This document shows positions 1-6,288 of a stretch of 12,458 bases of DNA, piece after piece. Every line of letters starts with the position of its first letter. Position 1 is the first letter of the stretch. The stretch covers positions 1 to 12,458 of the forward strand of contig JAEWEQ010000030.1 in the NCBI GenBank assembly GCA_023389315.1, given 5' to 3'. The notes under the pieces were generated by a model. It searched no databases. It saw nothing but the letters and a program-made list of their open reading frames with translations, and had not been told where the DNA came from. Made by a program: the position numbers and the translations under genes. Origin of the DNA: Actinomycetes bacterium. Lineage in GTDB: Bacteria > Actinomycetota > Actinomycetes > Actinomycetales > Actinomycetaceae.

Positions 1-118
1 TGCCTCCCCCACGCCCTTCCTCGGGCCTGCACCAACCGGAGCGGTCGGTGCCTTACCGTTCATCGCGGTTGCCGCCATTTTGCTGTGGAGGGCTGGACAG
101 GGAGAGAGAGAAAGCTAA
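1..118 (+). CDS. C-terminal end of a membrane protein (partial, 5' end outside window)
   Basis: The frame starting at base 2 is open from the window edge to TAA at 116-118 and gives 38 residues. They include a hydrophobic stretch (GALPFIAVAAILLW) followed by a short charged tail (RAGQGERES). This looks like the last transmembrane helix and cytoplasmic tail of a polytopic membrane protein such as a transporter. The family cannot be told from this fragment. It runs in the same direction as the 57-aa membrane protein that starts 105 bp downstream, so the two could be cotranscribed, but hairpins lie between them. Coding status rests on the frame, the plausible membrane composition and the clean stop followed by terminator-like structure. 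Confidence 0.55.
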   Translation, partial: ASPTPFLGPAPTGAVGALPFIAVAAILLWRAGQGERES

Positions 119-160
119 AGTATCTAATAAAAGCCCCACAGCGGGTTACCGCAGCGAGCT

Positions 161-179
161 CCAGCGTTGGCAACGCTGG
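161..179 (+). terminator. 8-bp perfect hairpin after the partial membrane gene
   Basis: CCAGCGTT (161-168) and AACGCTGG (172-179) are perfect inverted repeats around a GGC loop, 42 bp after the upstream stop codon. A weaker 4-bp stem, GCGG/CCGC (141-152), lies just before it. There is no T-run after the hairpin, so this is either a U-less actinobacterial terminator or a processing/attenuation structure ahead of the small gene at 224. Confidence 0.4.
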
Positions 180-223
180 CACCTTCCACATCGTTTGATT
201 AACCGAAAATAGGGAGGCCCCAG

Positions 224-397
224 ATGGGTTCGATATCTACATTGAGCGCCGGAATGATGGTGTTCCTCGCGATCGCGCAATCCCCCACAGTCGCGGTTCT
301 AGTCGCCACCGTGTGCGCCTATTTCCTAATCGGATACTGGAAGCGCACGCCCCAGGTTACCGACCCCAGGCACCTGGACCGCAAGGATCACCCCTAA
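224..397 (+). CDS. 57-aa small membrane protein, function unknown
   Basis: ATG at 224 is preceded by AGGGAGG (211-217) with a 6-nt spacer, one of the strongest ribosome-binding sites in the window; the frame ends in TAA at 395-397. The protein has a polar N-terminus, a hydrophobic span from about residue 9 to 38 interrupted by QSP (19-21), then a basic, polar, probably cytoplasmic tail starting YWKR and ending in a His/Asp/Lys-rich segment. It is thus a single-pass (or re-entrant plus single-pass) microprotein. Small proteins of this kind often sit beside a transporter as an accessory subunit, as MetS does with MetP, and a membrane-protein gene ends 105 bp upstream. Its sequence does not resemble MetS as I know that family, so an accessory role is only inference. 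I do not recognise the family. Confidence 0.72.
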   Translation: MGSISTLSAGMMVFLAIAQSPTVAVLVATVCAYFLIGYWKRTPQVTDPRHLDRKDHP

Positions 398-416
398 CTT
401 AGGCACCTAACAACGC

Positions 417-444
417 TCGCCCCGGGCTCACTAGCCCGGGGCGA
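417..444. terminator. Strong 12-bp GC hairpin between convergent genes
   Basis: TCGCCCCGGGCT (417-428) and AGCCCGGGGCGA (433-444) are perfectly complementary around the loop CACT. The hairpin starts 20 bp after the stop of the small membrane gene and lies 90 bp beyond the stop of guaA, which points toward it. It can therefore act on both strands. No U-tract follows on either side, which is common for actinobacterial terminators. Confidence 0.7.
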
Positions 445-481
445 CAGCTATGAAAATACGCGCGTCACGGGAGTTTCAAAC

Positions 482-494
482 GCCAGTAACTGGC
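482..494 (-). terminator. Short hairpin downstream of guaA
   Basis: GCCAG (482-486) and CTGGC (490-494) form a 5-bp stem around TAA. Read on the minus strand, in the direction of guaA, the hairpin is followed by GTTTG. It lies 40 bp beyond the guaA stop. It is weak alone but could work with the stronger bidirectional hairpin at 417-444. Confidence 0.3.
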
Positions 495-514
495 TGCCGC
501 TCACACTCGCGCCG

Positions 515-546
515 GCATTACTCCCACTCAGCATTACTCCCACTCA
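515..546. repeat. 16-bp perfect tandem duplication across the guaA stop codon
   Basis: GCATTACTCCCACTCA occurs twice back to back (515-530 and 531-546). On the coding strand the unit carries the last guaA codons (TGG GAG TAA). The extra copy lies just after the stop and supplies a second in-frame stop (TGA, complement of 528-530) two codons later. It looks like a recent replication-slippage duplication that left the protein unchanged. Confidence 0.9.
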
Positions 547-2129
547 ATGGTGGCCGGCGGCTTGGAGGTCACATCCAAGACCACGCGGTTTACGTCCTCG
601 ACCGTATTGGTGATGCGGGTGGAAATGCGCGCCAGTACCTCGTAAGGCAAACGCGACCAGTCCGCCGTCATGGCGTCTTCGGAAGACACCGGGCGCAGCA
701 CGATCGGGTGCCCGTAAGTGCGCCCGTCGCCTTGCACGCCCACCGACCGCACGTCTGCCAGCAGCACCACCGGGCACTGCCAAATCTCCCGGTCCAAACC
801 CGCCTTGGTGAGTTCTTCGCGGGCGATCAGGTCGGCGGCGCGCAGCACTTCCAGGCGCTCGCGGGTGACTTCCCCGATGATGCGGATCCCCAGCCCGGGG
901 CCCGGGAAGGGTTGGCGCCACACGATAGATTCGGGCACGCCCAATTCCAAACCGATGGCACGCACCTCGTCCTTAAATAGGGTGCGCAGCGGCTCCACCA
1001 GTTCGAAATCCAAGTCCTCGGGCAGGCCACCGACATTGTGGTGGGACTTGATGTTTGCCGCGCCTTCTCCCCCACCCGATTCCACCACGTCCGGGTACAG
1101 GGTGCCTTGCACCAAGAACCTAATGTCTGCCCCTTCGCGGCCCGCTTCGGCCACCAGTTCGCGTTGGGCGGCTTCGAAGGAGCGGATGAACTCGCGGCCA
1201 ATGATCTTGCGTTTGGTCTCCGGGTCCGACACCCCGGCGAGGGCGGTGAGGAAGCGTTCGGATTCATCCACCGTGATTACGCGGATCCCCATGGTGGCGG
1301 CGTAGTCGCGCTCCACCTGTTCGCGCTCCCCGGCGCGCAGCAATCCGTGGTCAACGAAAATACAGGTCAGTTGATCACCCACCGCGCGGTGCACCAGGGC
1401 GGCCGCGACGGAAGAATCCACCCCGCCGGAGAGGCCGCAGATCACGCGGGCCTCCCCCACCTGGGCGCGGATCTTCGCCACTTGGTCCTCAATGATGGAA
1501 GAGGGGTTCCACTCGCGCCCCAAACCGGCGGCGTCGTGTAAGAATCGCTCCAACTGGTCTTGCCCGTTCTCACAGTGGTGCACTTCCGGGTGCCACTGCA
1601 CGCCGTAGAGTCCGCGCTCAGCGTCTTCAAACGCGGCCACCGGGGTTTGTTCGGTGCTGGCGGTGATGGTGAATCCGGCGGGGGCTTCTTCCACCGCGTC
1701 GCCGTGACTCATCCACACGTTGTATTGGCGTTTTTCGTCACCCAGGATGCGCGAGGGCGACTGTGACAGTTCCATGGGGGTGTGACCGTACTCGCGGGTG
1801 CCGGTCCGACCCACCTTGCCACCCAGGGTCTTGGCCATCAGTTGGAACCCATAGCAGATCCCCAACACCGGCACCCCGGCGTTCAACACCGCCGGGTCAA
1901 TGCTGGGCGCGCCGTCAGCGTAAACCGAGGACGGTCCGCCCGACAGAATGATCGCCGCCGGGTCCTTAGCCAGCATGGTGGCGGCATCCATGGTGTGGGG
2001 CACGATCTCGGAATACACACCGGCTTCACGCACGCGCCGGGCGATGAGTTGGGCGTATTGGGCGCCAAAGTCTACGACGAGGACGGGGGAAACACTTGCC
2101 GTTGCGGCATCATTTTCAAGGTGGCTCAC
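534..2129 (-). CDS. guaA: GMP synthase (glutamine-hydrolysing)
   Basis: Converts XMP, ATP and glutamine to GMP, the last step of de novo GMP synthesis, in the cytoplasm. The 531-aa length is normal for the single-chain bacterial enzyme. Residues about 15-200 form the class I glutamine amidotransferase domain: nucleophile Cys92 in GICYGFQ, with His180 and Glu182 in WHPE completing the triad. Next comes the ATP pyrophosphatase domain with the PP-loop SGGVDSS (234-240). The C-terminal dimerisation/XMP-binding domain has PFPGPGLGIRIIGEV and ends in the family's typical TIEWE. The start is GTG (complement of 2127-2129). No Shine-Dalgarno is visible upstream, but a TAAAGT -10-like hexamer lies 7 nt before the GTG, so a leaderless mRNA is plausible. 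guaA stands alone, divergent from the gene at 2228 and convergent with the small membrane gene. Confidence 0.97.
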   Translation of the reverse strand: MSHLENDAATASVSPVLVVDFGAQYAQLIARRVREAGVYSEIVPHTMDAATMLAKDPAAIILSGGPSSVYADGAPSIDPAVLNAGVPVLGICYGFQLMAKTLGGKVGRTGTREYGHTPMELSQSPSRILGDEKRQYNVWMSHGDAVEEAPAGFTITASTEQTPVAAFEDAERGLYGVQWHPEVHHCENGQDQLERFLHDAAGLGREWNPSSIIEDQVAKIRAQVGEARVICGLSGGVDSSVAAALVHRAVGDQLTCIFVDHGLLRAGEREQVERDYAATMGIRVITVDESERFLTALAGVSDPETKRKIIGREFIRSFEAAQRELVAEAGREGADIRFLVQGTLYPDVVESGGGEGAANIKSHHNVGGLPEDLDFELVEPLRTLFKDEVRAIGLELGVPESIVWRQPFPGPGLGIRIIGEVTRERLEVLRAADLIAREELTKAGLDREIWQCPVVLLADVRSVGVQGDGRTYGHPIVLRPVSSEDAMTADWSRLPYEVLARISTRITNTVEDVNRVVLDVTSKPPATIEWE

Positions 2130-2136
2130 GCATCTA

Positions 2137-2142
2137 ACTTTA
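2137..2142 (-). promoter_or_regulatory. Candidate -10 element for leaderless guaA transcript
   Basis: On the minus strand TAAAGT fits the actinobacterial -10 pattern TANNNT and ends 7 nt before the guaA GTG. That spacing would put the transcription start at or within a base of the start codon. No convincing -35 is seen, and there is no Shine-Dalgarno before the GTG, which agrees with leaderless translation. Confidence 0.4.
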
Positions 2143-2227
2143 ACCCACGCCCGCGGCGATTTTTAATCCGTCCACCACTCCCGCGAAGGTGCCCCACGTC
2201 CTCGCCCATTAACGGCACAATGGGGAC

Positions 2228-3526
2228 ATGGCTAAGCAGGATGCGGGTAAGGCGACGTGGTCGGAAGGATTGATCCGCCGCTGGGGGCGGCGCAAACTCA
2301 CCGCGCTGACCGCGCAGCAGCAAAGCGCGGTGGATTTCCTCAACGCCCCTTATTTGGAGGCTGCCCGCACCACTGCGGCGGCGGTCCATGCCCCGGATTC
2401 GGCGTGGCTGATTAACCTGTGGTGCTCCCCGCGCGCGCTGGGCCGCCAAAAGGGCCCGTCCCTGCCCGATAAGGACCTGGTTTTGCGCGCCTTCAACGTG
2501 ATCGAGAATGCCTACACCGGTAAGCGTCGCACCTTGGCGCGCCGGCGGATTCGCGAGGGCGTGGAGGCGATGTGGGCGGCGCACGCGGCGCGGGCAATTG
2601 ATCCGCGTTGGCAGGACTTACCCTCCACCCGCCTATTCAACGCCACCGATTTGGAACAGTGGTATCAGGGGGTGGAAGAGCAGGCGGCGCAGCTGCGGGT
2701 GCTACCGTCGTTTGCGCGCACGGAGCCGTTCACGCAAGCGGCCGAATTGGTGCAGGTGTGGGACCAGTTGTTGGCCCAGCGCGGGCATGTGGGGGAACGG
2801 TTTTCACTGCGCGAGGAACTCACGCGTTTACATAACTGGCCCGGTGACCAGTGGGACACGGGGGATGATTACGCCAGTGCGCAGGCGCGCTACCACCGCA
2901 GGCTGGATAAGGCCCGCAAGCGTGGGGCTGATGAGGTACGCGATGCGGTGATGCTGCGCGCCTTGTATTTGCGCGAGGGCCTGCTCACCGATCCCATCGA
3001 TCCGCTGGTGTGGTTCTTAGCGGCGGCCGCGCATTTGGCTTCCCACCCGCAGGTGCTGCTGCCGTGGGGGCGGGCGGACTATAACTTACTGGGCGAGGCG
3101 TTGGATCAGTGGCAGCAGTTCCGCCGCCGTCCGCGTTCCGTGGCGGCGTTGGCCGCCGACAGCTTGGAGCTACCGGCCCTGCCCACCCAGGTTCCGGCGC
3201 AGCAGTTGCGTTTCGTGTCGGGCCCGGATTTGATGATTGATGTTGACGAGGACGTGGTGGCCGCCTTACCGCCGGGCTGTCAGGTGTGGCGGTTGGTGGT
3301 GTCGCGCGCTGATCCCCTGGGGCCGGATTGGTTGGTTTATTGGGTGCGTTCGGCAGACAGCGGGGCGCGGGCGATTATGGATTTGGTGGAGACCCAGAAG
3401 CTGCGCCCGCAGATCCTGTGGGTACTAGATGGACGACCGGCAACCTTAGCGGCGGTGGTAGAGCCGCATCTGGATCGCGCCTTTAAGATCCCTACGCACC
3501 CGTTGTCGGCGTATCAGGGGCTATAG
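2228..3526 (+). CDS. Tryptophan-rich hypothetical protein, 432 aa, unknown function
   Basis: I do not recognise this protein. It is soluble, with no signal peptide or membrane segment. It is rich in Arg, Ala and Leu and has 17 tryptophans (about 4 percent, high for a bacterial protein). Residues 1 to about 300 look mainly helical, with several Arg-rich patches (RRWGRRK near 17-23, KRRTLARRRIR near 98-108, RRLDKARKR in the middle). Residues from about 325 onward look like a compact alpha/beta domain, with alternating hydrophobic strands (VWRLVVSR, WLVYWVR, QILWVLDG) ending in HPLSAYQGL. No catalytic motif is evident. The ATG at 2228 has only a GGGG placed 2 nt before it, too close for a normal Shine-Dalgarno. 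Coding status rests on the long frame, the composition and good codon bias. It is divergent from guaA and 202 bp before glk, which has its own promoter, so neighbours do not reveal its role. Confidence 0.8.
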   Translation: MAKQDAGKATWSEGLIRRWGRRKLTALTAQQQSAVDFLNAPYLEAARTTAAAVHAPDSAWLINLWCSPRALGRQKGPSLPDKDLVLRAFNVIENAYTGKRRTLARRRIREGVEAMWAAHAARAIDPRWQDLPSTRLFNATDLEQWYQGVEEQAAQLRVLPSFARTEPFTQAAELVQVWDQLLAQRGHVGERFSLREELTRLHNWPGDQWDTGDDYASAQARYHRRLDKARKRGADEVRDAVMLRALYLREGLLTDPIDPLVWFLAAAAHLASHPQVLLPWGRADYNLLGEALDQWQQFRRRPRSVAALAADSLELPALPTQVPAQQLRFVSGPDLMIDVDEDVVAALPPGCQVWRLVVSRADPLGPDWLVYWVRSADSGARAIMDLVETQKLRPQILWVLDGRPATLAAVVEPHLDRAFKIPTHPLSAYQGL

Positions 3527-3593
3527 GGTTTGGGCTCCAACCACCCCATTGCATTCAATCCTTAAACTTACGAGTTCGGCGCGCGTTCACTAT

Positions 3594-3622
3594 TTGACAT
3601 ATAGGGCTGTTGGTGGTGAAAT
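3594..3622 (+). promoter_or_regulatory. Candidate sigma-70-type promoter for the glucokinase gene
   Basis: TTGACA (3594-3599) is a perfect consensus -35. After a 17-bp spacer, TGAAAT (3617-3622) matches four of six -10 positions. The predicted start near 3629 gives a leader of about 100 nt before the glk ATG at 3729. This is the best promoter seen in the window. Confidence 0.5.
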
Positions 3623-3635
3623 TGAACCACCCAAC
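3609..3635. promoter_or_regulatory. Operator-like inverted repeat over the glk -10
   Basis: GTTGGTGGT (3609-3617) and ACCACCCAAC (3626-3635) are inverted repeats with one bulged C, separated by 8 bp. They straddle the predicted -10 and transcription start, the classic place for a repressor operator. The alternative is a hairpin at the 5' end of the mRNA. The regulator is not encoded in the window. Confidence 0.4.
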
Positions 3636-3728
3636 GCAGCCCACCCGGCGCATACCTTCACTCAAAGAGAAGCCCCCGCCCCTACCGCTGCCACCCACGC
3701 AACCAACCATCACACCTCGGGACCACAC

Positions 3729-4670
3729 ATGACCAACACCATCGGAGTAGATGTCGGCGGCACCAAAATTGCCGCAGGTTTAGTCACCCCCACCGGCGAA
3801 GTCCTGCGCGAAGCTCGCCGCCAAACCCCCGCCACCAAAGTCGATGAGGTAGCCCAAGCGATCGCCGACCTAGTGGCGGAACTATCCGCCGACCAGGAAG
3901 TAGAAGCGGTGGGCGTGGGGGCCGCTGGCTTCTGTGATGCTACCCGCTCCGAAGTGGTCTACGCCCCGAACCTGGCGTGGCGCAATGAACCGCTACGCCA
4001 ACGCATTGAAGCTGCCAGCGGATTGAAAACGGTGGTGGAAAACGACGCCAACGCCGCCGCCTGGGGCGAGTTCCGCTTCGGCGCTGCCCGCACTGCCGAA
4101 TCCGCGGTGGTGGTGACCCTGGGCACCGGGATCGGCGGTGGGATCATCGTGAACAACCAGTTGGTGCGCGGGTTCCAAGGTTTCGCCGCGGAGATCGGCC
4201 ACATGGAAATCAAAGCCGGTGGGCGTCGGTGCGGGTGCGGTTTGCGTGGGTGTTGGGAACGCTACGGATCCGGTACCGCCCTCGTCCATGAGGCCCGCGA
4301 AATCGCCACCGTCACCCCCGCACAAGCCACTCGCCTACTGGAACTGGCCGGAGGTCAGGCGCAGAACATTACCGGCCAGATGGTCACCCAGGCCGCCCAG
4401 GAAGGTGATCCGATCGCGCTAGATGTGATTGAGACGGTGGCGCAGTGGGTGGGCCGGGGCCTAGCGAACCTGGTGGCCGTCCTCGACCCCGAAATGATTG
4501 TGCTGGCGGGCGGCGTAGCGGGAGCCGGGGAAACCCTGCGGGCCCCGGTGCAGGCGGCGTTCGAAAAACACGTCACCGCGCGCCTATACCGCCACTTGCC
4601 ACAGATCCGCCTGGCGGAATTGGGGGTACCGGCCGGTTTGATTGGCGCTGCCGACCTGGCGCGCATTTGA
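3729..4670 (+). CDS. glk: ROK-family glucokinase
   Basis: Phosphorylates glucose to glucose 6-phosphate with ATP in the cytoplasm, feeding glycolysis. The 313-aa protein has the full ROK architecture: phosphate-binding loop DVGGTK (residues 8-13), catalytic Asp106 in ENDANAAAWGE, GTGIGGG (132-138), and the sugar- and zinc-site block with His158 (EIGHM) and Cys168, Cys170 and Cys175 in CGCGLRGCWE. These blocks closely follow actinobacterial GlkA proteins as I remember them (for example Streptomyces GlkA), more than NagK- or repressor-type ROK proteins; there is no N-terminal helix-turn-helix. The start is ATG 3729 with GGGA at 3719-3722 before it. The same frame is open back to a TTG at 3549, but that 60-residue extension is low-complexity and lacks ROK character. 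It has its own promoter. Its stop lies only 7 bp from the convergent MFS stop. Confidence 0.92.
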   Translation: MTNTIGVDVGGTKIAAGLVTPTGEVLREARRQTPATKVDEVAQAIADLVAELSADQEVEAVGVGAAGFCDATRSEVVYAPNLAWRNEPLRQRIEAASGLKTVVENDANAAAWGEFRFGAARTAESAVVVTLGTGIGGGIIVNNQLVRGFQGFAAEIGHMEIKAGGRRCGCGLRGCWERYGSGTALVHEAREIATVTPAQATRLLELAGGQAQNITGQMVTQAAQEGDPIALDVIETVAQWVGRGLANLVAVLDPEMIVLAGGVAGAGETLRAPVQAAFEKHVTARLYRHLPQIRLAELGVPAGLIGAADLARI

Positions 4671-4677
4671 TTGCCGA

Positions 4678-6189
4678 CTAATCTACTTCGTCGCGCAGCG
4701 TAGTTTCGCTCATCAGTGCTGCCAACACCACCGCCACCAGGCCCAGCACCGCCATGGTTAAGAAAATGTGCCCCACCGCAGAGCCGTAAGCGTTACGGAT
4801 AATCTGCTCCGCCTGCGCGGAGAGCCCCTCAAAACTCATGGAGGCGCCGGCGGAGACGTGCGCCGGGATGGGCAAGCCAGCCTCGGCGAACCCGCGGGCA
4901 ATGCCGATGGTCACCGAGTGGGTGAAAACAAATCCACCGATCTGTACCCCCACTGCCCCGCCCAGGGAACGGAAGAACACCACCGTGGCGGTGGAGGCAC
5001 CCAGGTCCCGCAGCGGCACCGTGTTTTGTACCGCCAACACCAGGTTCTGCATGGCTGCGCCCTGTCCGCCACCGACTAGGAACATGGCGATCCACAAGTA
5101 CCACAGGGGTGAGGTGGAGTTAGCGGCGGTGAGCATCCACAGCCCCACGGTCATCACCAGCAGGCCCGCCACCACGATTTTCTTCCATTTACCGCGCCGC
5201 GACACCGCCAGCCCCGAAGCAGTTGAGAACAGGAACGACCCGATCATCAACGGCGTCAAAGCCAGCCCCGCGAGCGCCGGGTTCATAGCACGCGCCACCT
5301 GGAAGTACTGGCCCAGGAACACCGGTGGAGCATTCAGTGCTGTACCCACCGCGATGGAAGCCACTATTGATAGGGCGGTGGTGCGTTGGGTGAGCAAGTG
5401 CAGCGGCACGATCGGTTCGGGGGCGCGTTTTTCCACCCACACGAACGCCACTATCGCGCACACTCCCACTACCAGCAGTACCAGCGCGGTCAGCGACATC
5501 CACGGGAAAGCCCGCCCGCCGGTGGAAATCAGGATCAGCAGTGCACTGACGCCCAGGGTAATCAGTGCCGAGCCCCAGTAATCGACTTTCGGGGTGCGCC
5601 GGGGCATGGGCACCAGTTGCAGTTTCCACCACAAGATGGCGATGGCCAGCAGTGAGAAGGGAATGGAAATCCACATGGACCAGCGCCACCCCAGCCACGG
5701 GGTGGCCACAATGAAGCCGCCGATCAGCGGCCCTGATACCGTGGCGGTGGCCATTACCGCCCCCATGTAACCGTTGTAGCGGCCGCGCTGGCGCGGGGGA
5801 ATGATGGAGGCGATAACGGTTTGCACCATCGACATTTGCGCCCCCATGCCAATGCCCTGGATGATGCGCATCCCGATCAGCATATTGGCTGAGGTTGCCA
5901 TGCCTGACAGCAGTGACCCCAGGGTGAAGATCCCAATGGAGATCAGCAGCAGGCGTTTCTTGTCGAACTGATCTCCGAGCCTGCCGGCAATGGGGGTGGT
6001 GGCGGTAGAGGACAGCAGCATGGCGGTCACCACCCACGAGTAGTGGGTTTCGGTGCCGTGCAGTTGCGCCATCATGGTTGGTAGCGCGGTGCCGACGATG
6101 GTTACCGAAGTCATGGCTACGAACAGGGCGAGCAGCAGGCCCCACAGGATTTCCATTACCTGCTGGTGAGTGAGCCGCTGGTTTGCCAT
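4678..6189 (-). CDS. DHA2-family MFS exporter, 14 TM segments
   Basis: Inner-membrane drug/H+ antiporter of the EmrB/QacA (DHA2) type; the substrate cannot be predicted. At 503 aa with about fourteen hydrophobic segments it has the normal DHA2 size. Motif A is GRLGDQFDKKR (69-79) and the antiporter motif C region ends GPLIGG (153-158). In TM1, where many DHA2 members have LDxTIVxxALP, the Asp is Ser28 (MTSVTIVGTALP), a variant seen in some members of the group. Start ATG (complement of 6187-6189) has AGAGG (6196-6200) 6 nt upstream. It lies 99 bp downstream of the ABC exporter pair on the same strand and may be cotranscribed or have its own weak promoter. Tail-to-tail with glk, 7 bp apart. 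Confidence 0.9.
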   Translation of the reverse strand: MANQRLTHQQVMEILWGLLLALFVAMTSVTIVGTALPTMMAQLHGTETHYSWVVTAMLLSSTATTPIAGRLGDQFDKKRLLLISIGIFTLGSLLSGMATSANMLIGMRIIQGIGMGAQMSMVQTVIASIIPPRQRGRYNGYMGAVMATATVSGPLIGGFIVATPWLGWRWSMWISIPFSLLAIAILWWKLQLVPMPRRTPKVDYWGSALITLGVSALLILISTGGRAFPWMSLTALVLLVVGVCAIVAFVWVEKRAPEPIVPLHLLTQRTTALSIVASIAVGTALNAPPVFLGQYFQVARAMNPALAGLALTPLMIGSFLFSTASGLAVSRRGKWKKIVVAGLLVMTVGLWMLTAANSTSPLWYLWIAMFLVGGGQGAAMQNLVLAVQNTVPLRDLGASTATVVFFRSLGGAVGVQIGGFVFTHSVTIGIARGFAEAGLPIPAHVSAGASMSFEGLSAQAEQIIRNAYGSAVGHIFLTMAVLGLVAVVLAALMSETTLRDEVD

Positions 6190-6260
6190 TCGTTGCCTCT
6201 ACTTTCCGTATATTTACTCCGCCTGTTGAATGTTACGCCCCTTTTCTGTTTGAGTCTCAC

Positions 6261-6280
6261 CCGGCCGGTAGCTCGGCCAG
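6261..6280 (-). terminator. GC hairpin between ABC operon and MFS gene
   Basis: On the minus strand CTGGCCG and CGGCCGG (complement of 6280-6274 and 6267-6261) form a 7-bp stem with one G-T wobble and a 6-nt loop. It begins 9 bp after the ABC stop at 6289. No T-run follows, so it may reduce rather than stop read-through into the MFS gene. Confidence 0.35.
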
Positions 6281-6288
6281 CAACGCCG

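Noticed and set aside
450..980. Open plus-strand frame of 176 codons across the guaA 3' end
   Set aside because: Antisense shadow of guaA; Arg/His-rich low-complexity product, no ribosome-binding site.
718..2273. Several other open frames on both strands inside and around guaA
   Set aside because: GuaA is complete with all catalytic motifs in one frame; the others are GC-rich shadows.
3526..3547. Possible terminator after the 432-aa gene
   Set aside because: Only about four contiguous base pairs (TTGG/CCAA) and no T-run; too weak to call.
3549..3728. N-terminal extension of glucokinase from TTG 3549
   Set aside because: The 60 added residues are unlike ROK proteins; ATG 3729 begins directly at the conserved N-terminus and the predicted promoter lies inside the extension.
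5189..6145. 318-codon minus-strand frame inside the MFS gene
   Set aside because: His/Arg-rich shadow frame; the 503-aa MFS product has 14 membrane segments and motif A.
6190..6260. Possible separate promoter for the MFS gene (TAAATA or TATACG on the minus strand)
   Set aside because: No acceptable -35 at 16-18 bp spacing for either hexamer.
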